NCBI GenBank assembly: GCA_900552945.1
Contig: USBI01000009.1
Span: 1 to 43,561 of the forward strand
Reading direction: 5' to 3'
DNA: 43,561 bases
DNA from: an uncultured Oscillospiraceae bacterium
GTDB taxonomy: Bacteria > Bacillota > Clostridia > Oscillospirales > Ruminococcaceae
This document shows, in pieces, positions 25,054 through 33,262 of this stretch. The position numbers and the translations under genes are program-made. The notes beneath the pieces were generated by a model that worked only from the letters and a program-made list of their open reading frames with translations, ran no database searches and was not told the origin of the DNA. Position 1 is the stretch's first letter; each line of letters begins with the position of its first letter.

Positions 25054-26382
25054 TCAGCGGCCGGCTTTCTTTAAGCCCTCCATGGCGAGCACCGCGTTTC
25101 CGAGCACCGGGCAGTCCAGCTTGACCTGAAAACGGTAGTCTGGGAACAGCTTGTGTTTGATGGAGAGAAAAGCATCGTCGACCATGCCGCCGGTGAGTTT
25201 GATGGTCTTATCCAGCGTGAGGAATTCCTCCGCCAGCCGGATGGTTTGCAGAATGGGTTCGTGGATACCTAAAAAGATGGCCGCGAGAAAATCCTTTCGG
25301 GTGGCCTGTAAGGTAAGCCCGGTGAAGGCGCCGCGTTTCGGTTCCAGGCTCTGCCGGTCGCCGGCGAGGTAGGGAAGGAAGCCCACTTCAGTGGTATTCA
25401 GGTTGTGGGCGATGACGTCGGGCATCTCCTTGTCAAAGAAGGTGCGCGCGTCCATATCTTTATAAAACTCCTCGCGGAACCAGTCGATGGCAAACCCGCT
25501 TGCCGTGATGGCGAAGATCTGCCACAGGCCGGGTGTTGCCGAGCAGCGGAGGTAGTATTTGTCGTTGACCTTCGGCGTGTCGGAGAGGATGGAGACCATC
25601 TCGCTGCTGCCGGAGATGTTGAGGATCTCGCCGGAACGGCGGTTGCCCGCGCCGATCTGCGCGGTGGCGGCATCGTTCCCGCCGAATGCCACCGGAGTGC
25701 CCTCTTTAAGCCCGCAGGCATCGGCTACTTCTTTTTTTAAGCCGCCCAGAATGGTGCCGGTCTGAACGATTTCCGGCAGTTTTTCCATCGGGATGCCGAA
25801 GGTGGAGCAGATTTCTTTTGACCAGCCGTTCCCGGTCACGGTGTTGTACATGCCGGTCATGGAAGCGTTGGTCGGGTCGGTGGCGAATACGCCGGTCAGG
25901 CGTTTGTATATGTAGGTGTTCAGATGGCCCAGCCGATAAGCGCGGTCGAAAACATCCGGGCGGTTTTCCTTCATCCAGAGAACGGAAGTGACCGAAGCGC
26001 CGCCGGTGAACGGCTGGATGCCGGTGATCTTCTGAAACGCGTCTTTCCCCATCACCTGCAGGATCTCTTGTGTCTGCGCTTTGCTCCGGCGGTCCAGATG
26101 GGTCAGCACCGGATGCAGGGCGTTTCCGTCCTCATCCATAAAGGTCATGGATGGGGAGAAGGTGTCAAACCCGATGACGCCGATGCTGCCGGCGTAAGCG
26201 GAAAGTTTGCGGATGCCCTCCAGCATAGCGTCAAACACCACATCGCCGTCCAGTTCGATCCAGTCGCCGTTGGTCACCCGGATCTGGTAGGAGACCTTGG
26301 CGGAATCCAGGATGTTGAGCTGTTCGTCCACGACCGAAAGTTTGACCGAGGAGGTCCCGAAATCGACCGATAAAATGTTCAT
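25054..26382 (-). CDS. FGGY-family sugar kinase (xylulokinase-like)
   Basis: A 442-residue carbohydrate kinase with the FGGY two-domain fold. The first phosphate loop MNILSVDFGTSSVKLSVVD is at 1-19, the catalytic-base region is LELDGDV/GFDTFSPS, the adenosine-side loops are GGNDAATAQIGAG and NISGSSE, and the second motif is LTGGMVDDAF. The start at 26382 has GAAAGGAA upstream; an open frame reaching 26646 runs into the regulator gene and is not coding. It is the first enzyme gene after gntR, and probably phosphorylates a ketopentose or ketotetrose for the following isomerase. The substrate is not determinable. Confidence 0.88.
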   Translation of the reverse strand: MNILSVDFGTSSVKLSVVDEQLNILDSAKVSYQIRVTNGDWIELDGDVVFDAMLEGIRKLSAYAGSIGVIGFDTFSPSMTFMDEDGNALHPVLTHLDRRSKAQTQEILQVMGKDAFQKITGIQPFTGGASVTSVLWMKENRPDVFDRAYRLGHLNTYIYKRLTGVFATDPTNASMTGMYNTVTGNGWSKEICSTFGIPMEKLPEIVQTGTILGGLKKEVADACGLKEGTPVAFGGNDAATAQIGAGNRRSGEILNISGSSEMVSILSDTPKVNDKYYLRCSATPGLWQIFAITASGFAIDWFREEFYKDMDARTFFDKEMPDVIAHNLNTTEVGFLPYLAGDRQSLEPKRGAFTGLTLQATRKDFLAAIFLGIHEPILQTIRLAEEFLTLDKTIKLTGGMVDDAFLSIKHKLFPDYRFQVKLDCPVLGNAVLAMEGLKKAGR

Positions 26383-26413
26383 ATGCCTGTTCCTTTCTGG
26401 TGTATGTTGTGGT

Positions 26414-27154
26414 TTAGCTTTCTTTGTTAAATTCCAGCTTGATCTTGAATTTATCCCCGCGGAAAACAACGACCGAGCATTCAATGGGCTGTTCCCCGTG
26501 GGTGTACATGGTGGTGTTGAGCAGCAGGAGCGGGAAGGCGGGCTTGACCGAAAGCAGTTCCGCCTCTTCCAGCGAAGCGGTGGTGGATTCCAGCGTCTCG
26601 CACCGGCGGACGATCTCGTGATGATAGGTGGTTTCCATAATGTCACAGAGCTGCCGGTGTTCGAAATCCTGCAATTCCAGATCGCTGCAGACCGAAAGGG
26701 GAATGTAGGAGGTGTGGATGGAAAGCGGTTCGCCTTTTACAAACCGCAGACGCTTGATGGTGTAAACGTCTGCCCCCGGCTGTACCTTGAGCTGTCTTGC
26801 CGCCTTGGACGGGCAGGAGGTGATGCCAATGTGGATGACCTTTGTGCTGGTCTCATACCCCATCTGCTCCAGCTGCTGGGTGATGCCCATCTGGGAAAGC
26901 GGGCGGCTGACGATTTTCGGTTCCGCCACAAAGGTCCCCTTGCCGGGTACCCGGTAGAGCAGTCCGGCGTCGACCAGGCGGGTGAGTACCGCCCGCACCG
27001 TCATCCGGCTGATGCCGTACTTGCGGCTGAGCTCGTTTTCTGAGGGAATGCAGGCGTGCGGCGCCCACTCTTCGTTTTCCAGCTGTTCACGCAAAATCTC
27101 TTCAAACTGAAGGTGCAGTGGCTGGGGGCTCTGACGGTTGAGGCGCTGTGGCAT
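26414..27154 (-). CDS. GntR/HutC-family transcriptional regulator
   Basis: A 246-residue regulator. The N-terminal winged helix (about 12-78) reads LHLQFEEILREQLENEEW, IPSENELSRKYGISRMTVRAVL, then YRVPGKGTFVAEP. A C-terminal UTRA ligand domain (about 95-240) follows, which in this family senses sugar phosphates. AGGAGGGAT precedes ATG 27154; longer open frames upstream have no support. It heads the minus-strand operon with kinase, isomerase, transketolase and aldolase, 31 nt before the kinase, and probably represses it through the palindrome at 27213-27228. Confidence 0.92.
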   Translation of the reverse strand: MPQRLNRQSPQPLHLQFEEILREQLENEEWAPHACIPSENELSRKYGISRMTVRAVLTRLVDAGLLYRVPGKGTFVAEPKIVSRPLSQMGITQQLEQMGYETSTKVIHIGITSCPSKAARQLKVQPGADVYTIKRLRFVKGEPLSIHTSYIPLSVCSDLELQDFEHRQLCDIMETTYHHEIVRRCETLESTTASLEEAELLSVKPAFPLLLLNTTMYTHGEQPIECSVVVFRGDKFKIKLEFNKES

Positions 27155-27212
27155 AGGGTATCCCTCCTGACAAAAACGGTATCTGCTACCGCGTAATTTT
27201 TTAAAATGTTTA

Positions 27213-27228
27213 ACAGGTATATACAAGT
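27213..27228. promoter_or_regulatory. Probable GntR operator
   Basis: ACAGGTATATACAAGT matches the ideal palindrome ACTTGTATATACAAGT at 14 of 16 bases, a form typical of HutC-subfamily sugar regulators. It lies about 11-26 nt downstream of the -10, over the start of transcription, where a repressor would act. Confidence 0.75.
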
Positions 27229-27238
27229 TGATACCACC

Positions 27239-27267
27239 AGAGTACCACGCCGATGAAAAAATGTCAA
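27239..27267 (-). promoter_or_regulatory. Promoter of the gntR-led sugar operon
   Basis: On the minus strand, a perfect TTGACA (27262-27267), a 17-nt spacer and TACTCT (27239-27244). The implied leader is about 75 nt and begins in the operator palindrome. Confidence 0.8.
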
Positions 27268-27562
27268 CCGGTATTTTGAAAAAAAGAAAAATGAAAGCGT
27301 TTCGGCGGGCACGGGCGGTACCAAGCTCTTTTTTAGAGACAGCAGGCGGGAAAGAAAACCGATGTACCGTACGACACGAGCGCCTGCACGTCGCGGCGTC
27401 ATGAAACTTAACAGTAAAAAGAGACAAAACCGGCTTCCGGAACGAAATTGCCGGCATAGGACAAGGCGGATTGACAGACGGCAAAACCGTCCGCTCATCC
27501 GCAAAAAGGAAAGGGGGCGCCGGATTTTTCCGACCGGTGCGTTCCGGAGCAAAACGGCGTAA
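27268..27562. other. Gene-free spacer
   Basis: About 295 bp between the operon promoter and a convergent-looking terminator. Short open frames rich in Arg are present but none has a Shine-Dalgarno or recognisable product. I see nothing else in it. Confidence 0.5.
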
Positions 27563-27597
27563 AAAAACCGCGGAGCAAAATGCTTCGCGGTTTTTGT
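27563..27597 (-). terminator. Terminator of the 99-residue protein gene
   Basis: AAAAACCGCG and CGCGGTTTTT flank AGCA/TGCT. T runs are on both strands; it lies 17 nt past the minus-strand stop at 27614. Confidence 0.85.
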
Positions 27598-27613
27598 TTG
27601 TTCGGATGGGACC

Positions 27614-27913
27614 TCAGCCCGCTGATTCTTCCAGCGCGCGGGTAAGCCAGATGCTGGCAATGTCCAGCGCCTGATAAAGCCCCTTCTTTTCGGCTTTTTT
27701 TACGACGATGTCCATCGGGTTCATGGTCGGGTCGGTGTGCATGAGCTGAACGGTCACGTTATCCGCCAGATCAAGGTCGCCTTCCTTGGTGTGGGAAAGA
27801 ACATTGAGCATGACCACGTATTTGTCGCCCATCGAACCGTAATAAATCGTATCCCCCTTGCGAACAAGAGGCTTTCCTTTATAAGTAAAAAAGACTGGTT
27901 GTTTTTCTGCCAT
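27614..27913 (-). CDS. Conserved-looking hypothetical protein, 99 residues
   Basis: Not assigned to a named family. The soluble acidic protein starts MAEKQPVFFTYKGKPLVRKGDTIYYGSMGDKY; a beta-rich first half is followed by a helical C terminus (YQALDIASIWLTRALE). A strong Shine-Dalgarno (GAAGGAGGAG), a good promoter and its own terminator support a real, separately transcribed gene. It has no enzymatic motif, signal peptide or membrane segment. It stands alone between the sugar operon and nifJ, divergent from nifJ. Confidence 0.8.
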   Translation of the reverse strand: MAEKQPVFFTYKGKPLVRKGDTIYYGSMGDKYVVMLNVLSHTKEGDLDLADNVTVQLMHTDPTMNPMDIVVKKAEKKGLYQALDIASIWLTRALEESAG

Positions 27914-28007
27914 AGTTCTCCTCCTTCATCCATCAAACGTCCTGTAACCGCCCGTATTGCAGGGATTCACATGGTACGGGACAAGGCAATAAAGATTGGA
28001 TACATTT

Positions 28008-28036
28008 AGTATAACATTTTTTTGGAAAAAAGTAAA
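28008..28036 (-). promoter_or_regulatory. Promoter of the 99-residue protein gene
   Basis: On the minus strand, TTTACT (28031-28036), a 17-nt spacer and TATACT (28008-28013). Confidence 0.75.
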
Positions 28037-28223
28037 CCAATACCAACCGTATAGGTGTTTTTGCGTGAACAAACCTATTATACCCGATTTGTTCCGGTGT
28101 TTTTTGCCGGATTTTGGGCGCTGTTGAGAAATCTTTTATCCGTTTGCGGGAACAGAGCGGGCAGAAGTCGGAAACCGGTTGCGCAACTGCGCAAAAAGAC
28201 TGATAAATTCTTGGCAATATCCC
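28037..28223. other. Spacer between divergent promoters
   Basis: Between the promoter of the 27614-27913 gene and the nifJ promoter. It has no credible gene and no clear operator, but the two promoters are close enough to share upstream control. Confidence 0.4.
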
Positions 28224-28252
28224 TTTACAAGATTTTTGAAACGTGGTAGAAT
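28224..28252 (+). promoter_or_regulatory. nifJ promoter
   Basis: TTTACA (28224-28229), a 17-nt spacer and TAGAAT (28247-28252). The 65-nt leader contains a 7-bp stem CATGCCC/GGGCATG (28268-28274 / 28288-28294) 30 nt before the start. Confidence 0.75.
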
Positions 28253-28324
28253 TTGAAGTGGCATAATCATGCCCAGGTACTACCGCCGGGCATGTATTGT
28301 ATAAGTGAAATAGGAGGAAACAAA

Positions 28325-31300
28325 ATGGCAAGAATGAAAAAAAGCATGGACGGCAACACTGCCGCCGCTCATGTTGCTTATGCCTTCACAGAAGTTGCCG
28401 CCATTTACCCGATCACTCCGTCCAGCCCGATGGCTGACAGTGTTGACCAGTGGAGTGCCCTTGGTACCAAAAATATCTTCGGCACCCAGGTAAATGTTAT
28501 GGAGATGCAGTCTGAGGCCGGTGCCGCAGGCGCAGTTCACGGCAGCCTTGCAGCCGGTGCGCTGACCACCACCTTTACCGCTTCTCAGGGTCTTCTTCTG
28601 ATGATCCCGAACATGTACAAAATCGCTGGTGAGCTGCTGCCGAGCGTATTCCACGTTTCTGCACGCTGCGTTGCAAGCCATGCGCTGAACATCTTCGGTG
28701 ACCATTCTGACGTATATGCCTGCCGTCAGACCGGTTTTGCTATGCTGGCCGAGTCTAACCCGCAGGAGGTCATGGACCTTTCCGCTGTTGCTCATCTCGC
28801 AACCATCAAAGGCCGTGTACCGTTCATCAACTTCTTCGACGGTTTCCGTACCTCCCACGAGATCCAGAAGATCGAGACCTGGGATTACGATGACCTCGCT
28901 GAAATGGTTGACTGGGATGCAATCAAAGCGTTCCGCGACCATGCGCTCAATCCGGAGCATCCGGCTACCCGCGGTTCTCACGAAAACGGAGATATCTTCT
29001 TCCAGCATCGTGAAGCTTGCAACAAGTACTATGATGCGCTTCCGGCAATCGTAGAAGAGTACATGGACAAAGTCAACGCTAAAATCGGCACCAACTACAA
29101 ACTCTTCAACTACTACGGCGCTCCGGATGCGGAACGCGTTATCATCGCGATGGGCTCCATCTGCGACGTAGCCGAAGAGGTTATTGATTACCTCACCGCG
29201 AAAGGCGAGAAGGTCGGTCTTGTCAAAGTCCGTCTGTACCGTCCGTTCGTTCCGGCGAAACTGCTGGAAGCGATTCCGGCTACCGCGAAGAAGATCGCTG
29301 TTCTCGACCGTACCAAAGAGCCGGGCTCTCTGGGCGAACCGCTCTTCCTCGATGTTGTCACCGCTCTGCGTGAAGCTGGCAACGATGCTATGGTCATCGG
29401 CGGCCGTTACGGCCTCGGTTCCAAAGACACCCCGCCGTCCAGCGTATTCGCTGTTTACGACGAGCTGGCAAAAGCTGAGCCGAAGACCCGTTTCACCATC
29501 GGTATCAACGATGATGTCACCTACCTCTCTCTCGAAGAGAAACCGGCTCCGAACACCGCAGCAGAAGGCACAACCGAATGTAAATTCTGGGGCCTCGGCG
29601 GCGACGGTACCGTTGGTGCGAACAAAAACTCCACCAAGATCATTGGTGACCATACCGATAAGTACATTCAGGCGTACTTCCAGTATGACTCCAAAAAGAC
29701 CGGCGGCGTAACCATCAGCCACCTGCGTTTTGGTGACAAACCGATCCGCAGCCCTTACTACATCAACAAGGCTGACTTCGTTGCGTGCCATAACCCGTCT
29801 TATGTTATCAAAGGCTTCAAGATGGTCAACGACGTAAAACCGGGCGGTATCTTCATGATCAACTGCCAGTGGAGCGACGAGGAACTCGACCACCATATGC
29901 CTGCTGAAGCAAAACGCTATATTGCGAACAACAACATTCAGCTCTACACCATCAACGCAATCGACAAAGCGATCGAGATTGGTATGGGCAAACGCACCAA
30001 CACCATTCTCCAGTCTGCTTTCTTTGCGCTTGCAAATATCATGCCGGCTGAAGACGCAATCAAGTTCATGAAAGAAGCTGCTAAGAAGTCCTACTCCAAG
30101 AAGGGCGAAGCGGTTGTTGAAATGAACTACAAAGCGATCGACGCCGGTAAAGACGCTCTGCATAAAGTTGAAGTTCCGGCTTCCTGGGCAGATGCGAAAG
30201 ACGCTGCTGATGATACCCAGCTTAAAGGCAATCCGGCGACCGTGAAAATGGTCAAAGAGATCCTTGAGCCGGTTTCTAAGATGGACGGCGACAGCCTGCC
30301 GGTATCTGTGTTCGTTGACCATGTTGACGGCCAGTTTGAGCAGGGCGCTTCCGCTTACGAAAAACGTGGTGTTGCAGTAAGCGTTCCGGAATGGAATCCG
30401 GAAACCTGTATCCAGTGTAACCAGTGTGCTTATGTTTGCCCGCACGCGACCATCCGTCCGTTTGCGCTGACTGCTGACGAGCTTGCGAAAGCTCCGGCTG
30501 GCATGAAGTCCAAACAGATGATCGGCAAAGGCTGTGAGAACTATCAGTTCGCTATGACGGTTTCTCCGCTTGACTGTATGGGCTGCGGCGTCTGCGTCAA
30601 CGTATGTCCGACCGCTGCAAAAGGCACCCTCAAAATGGTTCCGCAGGAGAGCCAGCTCGACCAGCAGCCGGTATTCGACTACTGTGTTGAGAACATTAAG
30701 AAGAAAGACGGCATGATGGCAGAGACCACCGTTAAGGGTTCTCAGTTCAACCAGCCGCTGCTTGAGTTCTCCGGTTCCTGCGCAGGCTGTGCAGAGACCA
30801 GCTACGCTCGTTTGATCACCCAGCTGTTTGGTGAGAGAATGTTCATCTCCAACGCAACCGGATGTTCTTCCATCTGGGGCGGCCCGGCTGCAACTTCTCC
30901 GTACACCACCAGCAAAGTGAACGGCCACGGTCCGGCTTGGGCGAACAGCCTGTTTGAGGACAACGCAGAGCACGGCTTTGGTATGTACCTCGGCCAGAAA
31001 GCGGTTCGTGACAGCCTCGTTGCTAAGACCGAGAGCCTGCTTGCTCTCAGCTACACCGACGCTGCAATCAAAGAAGCGGCTCAGGCTTGGCTGGATACGA
31101 AGGATGACGGCAAAGCAAACGCTTCCGCAACCGAAGCATATGTTGCTGCTCTGGAAGCTGGCGTTGTAGAAGGCTGTAAGTGCGAAGCTTGCACCCTCGC
31201 TCGTGAAATCCTTGAGAAGAAACAGTACCTCGCGAAGAAATCCATCTGGATCTTCGGTGGTGACGGTTGGGCTTACGACATCGGCTTCGGCGGTCTTGAC

Positions 31301-31900
31301 CATGTCATCGCTTCCGGCGAGGATGTTAACATCATGGTATTCGATACCGAAGTTTACTCCAACACCGGTGGTCAGGCTTCCAAAGCAAGCCAGATCGGTC
31401 AGGTTGCTCAGTTTGCTGCTGCTGGTAAAGCAATCGGCAAGAAGAGCCTTGCAGAGATCGCAATGACCTATGGTTATGTATACGTTGCTCAGATCGCAAT
31501 GGGCGCAAACCAGGCTCAGACTCTGAAAGCAATCACCGAGGCGGAAGCTTACCATGGCCCGTCCCTCATCATCGGCTATGCTCCGTGTGAAATGCACGGC
31601 GTTAAAGGCGGTATGACCAACTGCCAGGCTGAGATGAAGAAAGCAGTTGAAGCTGGTTACTGGAATATGTTCCGCTTCAATCCGGCGCTGAAAGCAGAGG
31701 GCAAAAACCCGTTCATCCTTGACAGCAAACCGGCTACCGGCGATTACAAAGAGTTTATTTCCGGTGAGACCCGTTACAGCCGTCTGAAACTCGCGTTCCC
31801 AGAGCGCGCAGAGAAGCTGTTCGACGAAGCTGCACAGCATGCAGTTGACCAGTACAACTTCCTTGTTAAACTTCAGACCCTTTACGGAACTGAGGAATAA
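28325..31900 (+). CDS. nifJ: Pyruvate:ferredoxin (flavodoxin) oxidoreductase
   Basis: A 1191-residue single-chain PFOR that oxidises pyruvate to acetyl-CoA and CO2 and reduces ferredoxin. The N-terminal domain I begins KSMDGNTAAAHVAYAFTEVAAIYPITPSSPMAD. A 2x[4Fe-4S] insert follows (CIQCNQCAYVCP and CMGCGVCVNVCP, about residues 695-765), then SGSCAGCAETSYARL with the proximal-cluster cysteines and the thiamine-diphosphate domain GDGWAYDIGFGG ... NTGGQASKAS. The start ATG at 28325 follows TAGGAGGAAA; longer frames to 28253 start in the leader hairpin. Codon use is extremely biased: no TTA, CTA or TCA codon appears in the first 1171 codons, a mark of very high expression. Confidence 0.99.
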   Translation: MARMKKSMDGNTAAAHVAYAFTEVAAIYPITPSSPMADSVDQWSALGTKNIFGTQVNVMEMQSEAGAAGAVHGSLAAGALTTTFTASQGLLLMIPNMYKIAGELLPSVFHVSARCVASHALNIFGDHSDVYACRQTGFAMLAESNPQEVMDLSAVAHLATIKGRVPFINFFDGFRTSHEIQKIETWDYDDLAEMVDWDAIKAFRDHALNPEHPATRGSHENGDIFFQHREACNKYYDALPAIVEEYMDKVNAKIGTNYKLFNYYGAPDAERVIIAMGSICDVAEEVIDYLTAKGEKVGLVKVRLYRPFVPAKLLEAIPATAKKIAVLDRTKEPGSLGEPLFLDVVTALREAGNDAMVIGGRYGLGSKDTPPSSVFAVYDELAKAEPKTRFTIGINDDVTYLSLEEKPAPNTAAEGTTECKFWGLGGDGTVGANKNSTKIIGDHTDKYIQAYFQYDSKKTGGVTISHLRFGDKPIRSPYYINKADFVACHNPSYVIKGFKMVNDVKPGGIFMINCQWSDEELDHHMPAEAKRYIANNNIQLYTINAIDKAIEIGMGKRTNTILQSAFFALANIMPAEDAIKFMKEAAKKSYSKKGEAVVEMNYKAIDAGKDALHKVEVPASWADAKDAADDTQLKGNPATVKMVKEILEPVSKMDGDSLPVSVFVDHVDGQFEQGASAYEKRGVAVSVPEWNPETCIQCNQCAYVCPHATIRPFALTADELAKAPAGMKSKQMIGKGCENYQFAMTVSPLDCMGCGVCVNVCPTAAKGTLKMVPQESQLDQQPVFDYCVENIKKKDGMMAETTVKGSQFNQPLLEFSGSCAGCAETSYARLITQLFGERMFISNATGCSSIWGGPAATSPYTTSKVNGHGPAWANSLFEDNAEHGFGMYLGQKAVRDSLVAKTESLLALSYTDAAIKEAAQAWLDTKDDGKANASATEAYVAALEAGVVEGCKCEACTLAREILEKKQYLAKKSIWIFGGDGWAYDIGFGGLDHVIASGEDVNIMVFDTEVYSNTGGQASKASQIGQVAQFAAAGKAIGKKSLAEIAMTYGYVYVAQIAMGANQAQTLKAITEAEAYHGPSLIIGYAPCEMHGVKGGMTNCQAEMKKAVEAGYWNMFRFNPALKAEGKNPFILDSKPATGDYKEFISGETRYSRLKLAFPERAEKLFDEAAQHAVDQYNFLVKLQTLYGTEE

Positions 31901-31910
31901 GAATCATATA

Positions 31911-31945
31911 AAAAGGAAGCACAGAAATGTGCTTCCTTTTTTCTT
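31911..31945 (+). terminator. Terminator after nifJ
   Basis: AAAAGGAAGCACA and TGTGCTTCCTTTT pair around GAAA, then T run. Confidence 0.92.
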
Positions 31946-32237
31946 TTGTTTGAATAATTTTTCGGTGAGTCCATCCATCTGCCCGCAAAGGTGTTTGCTG
32001 TTTTACGGGTTTCACTTTAAAACAGCGGTTAAATCTTAGGGGCTAATAAGCGCCGTACACAAGAAAATTGTTTCAAGAGGATTTTTTTGATAACAACGGG
32101 AAAATGTGGCTTTTCGGTATGAGTGCGGTTTTGGCGGTCGGCTGTGTGTTTCGAGCAAGCAGGATGAACCGCATCGGTCAATGTTTTGAATTGTTGCCGG
32201 ATACGCCCTTTGTTCAAAGTCTGTCCTTCAATTCCGC
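31946..32237. other. Gene-free spacer upstream of the pduL promoter
   Basis: About 290 bp with no credible gene; short frames lack Shine-Dalgarno sites. No known riboswitch was recognised. Confidence 0.45.
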
Positions 32238-32266
32238 TTGACCGGGCATTTTGCATGTATTATAAT
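32238..32266 (+). promoter_or_regulatory. pduL promoter
   Basis: TTGACC (32238-32243), a 17-nt spacer and TATAAT (32261-32266), a near-consensus promoter; leader about 105 nt. Confidence 0.8.
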
Positions 32267-32378
32267 AAAAGTAACAACAAAAGCAGTGCGTTGATTCAAC
32301 ATACCGGTATTGCAGAACCGCATGGGCAATATCGGCTTTTTCACGCCTGTACCATGCGGGGAATTGGGGAGTGCAATT

Positions 32379-32957
32379 ATGGAAAAACAGTTTATTGTTG
32401 AAACATCTGCCCGTCACGTTCATCTTACTGAGGCGGATTTGAAAACTCTGTTCGGGGAAGACGGAAAACTGACCGTCCGCGCGATGCTCAGCCAGCCGGG
32501 CCAGTTTGCTTCTAATGAGCGCGTCAGCATTGTCGGGCCGAAGAATACCATCAAAAACGTTCTCATTCTGGGGCCGGAACGTCCCGCAAGCCAGGTTGAG
32601 ATTTCCGCGACCGATGCCCGTACCCTCGGTATTGCCGCACCGGTTCGTGAGTCCGGCGACCTTGCCGGCACACCGGGCTGCAAAATCGTCGGTCCGTGCG
32701 GTGAAGTGGAACTGAGCGAAGGCGTGATCGTTGCGAAACGTCACATCCACCTCACTCCCGAAAAAGCCGAAGAACTGGGCGTTTCTGACAAGCAGATCGT
32801 GTGGGTCAAGGTAGAAAGCGCAGACAGAAGCCTTGCGTTTGGCGATGTTGTTTGCCGTGTCTCTGAAAAGTTTTCTCCCGCTATGCATCTGGATACCGAC
32901 GAAGCGAACGCTGCCGGTTGCTCTGGTGAAGTTTGGGGCGAAATCGTCAGCAAATAA
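32379..32957 (+). CDS. pduL: Phosphate acyltransferase PduL (phosphotransacetylase)
   Basis: A 192-residue PduL-type phosphotransacylase converting acyl-CoA and phosphate to acyl-phosphate. Two PduL domains are seen, each with a zinc-ligand histidine cluster: ETSARHVHLTEAD at the start and VAKRHIHLTPEKAEELGV at about 121-138. ATG 32379 after GGGGAG is chosen; an ATG at 32310 would add 23 residues of unlike composition. No shell-protein gene or encapsulation peptide is seen, so this is probably the housekeeping acetyl-CoA-to-acetyl-phosphate enzyme next to PFOR. Confidence 0.93.
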   Translation: MEKQFIVETSARHVHLTEADLKTLFGEDGKLTVRAMLSQPGQFASNERVSIVGPKNTIKNVLILGPERPASQVEISATDARTLGIAAPVRESGDLAGTPGCKIVGPCGEVELSEGVIVAKRHIHLTPEKAEELGVSDKQIVWVKVESADRSLAFGDVVCRVSEKFSPAMHLDTDEANAAGCSGEVWGEIVSK

Positions 32958-32973
32958 GAAAAGTTGTATCAAT

Positions 32974-33004
32974 AAAAAGCGCCGGATATCCGGCGCTTTT
33001 TTGT
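32974..33004 (+). terminator. Terminator after pduL
   Basis: AAAAAGCGCCGGA and TCCGGCGCTTTTT form a perfect continuous palindrome with a T run. Confidence 0.92.
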
Positions 33005-33187
33005 GTTTAAACGGATTTTGGTTCACATGAAATACTCGTTGCTCTTGCGCTTGCCAAAGGTTGCTGAATTGGAATACATACATATGGTGACAAGACATTT
33101 TTTGGATGGTTAAAATGTGAAAATAGGCGGGAAGCGGGAAGGCGTAGAATAACCGTACCATCAAGAGATATCTTGTCGGTTAAAAAG

Positions 33188-33218
33188 AAAACCGCCCGTG
33201 ATGACAGGCGGTTTTTTT
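33188..33218 (-). terminator. Terminator of the CBS membrane protein gene
   Basis: AAAACCGCC (33188-33196) pairs with GGCGGTTTT (from 33207). T runs are on both strands. It lies 45 nt past the minus-strand stop at 33263. Confidence 0.8.
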
Positions 33219-33262
33219 AATTTAAAATAAACGGCTTATTTTTATGTTTTGTATTCACTCCA

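Noticed and set aside
27362..27562. Arg-rich frame upstream of the sugar operon
   Set aside because: No Shine-Dalgarno, arginine bias from GC-rich non-coding DNA, no family resemblance.
28280..31840. Minus-strand open frame of 1186 codons as a gene
   Set aside because: It lies in exact codon register opposite PFOR, has no Shine-Dalgarno and no familiar sequence; it follows from the absence of TTA, CTA and TCA codons in nifJ.
32029..32256. Minus-strand 75-codon frame before pduL
   Set aside because: It overlaps the pduL promoter and has no start signal or familiar motif.
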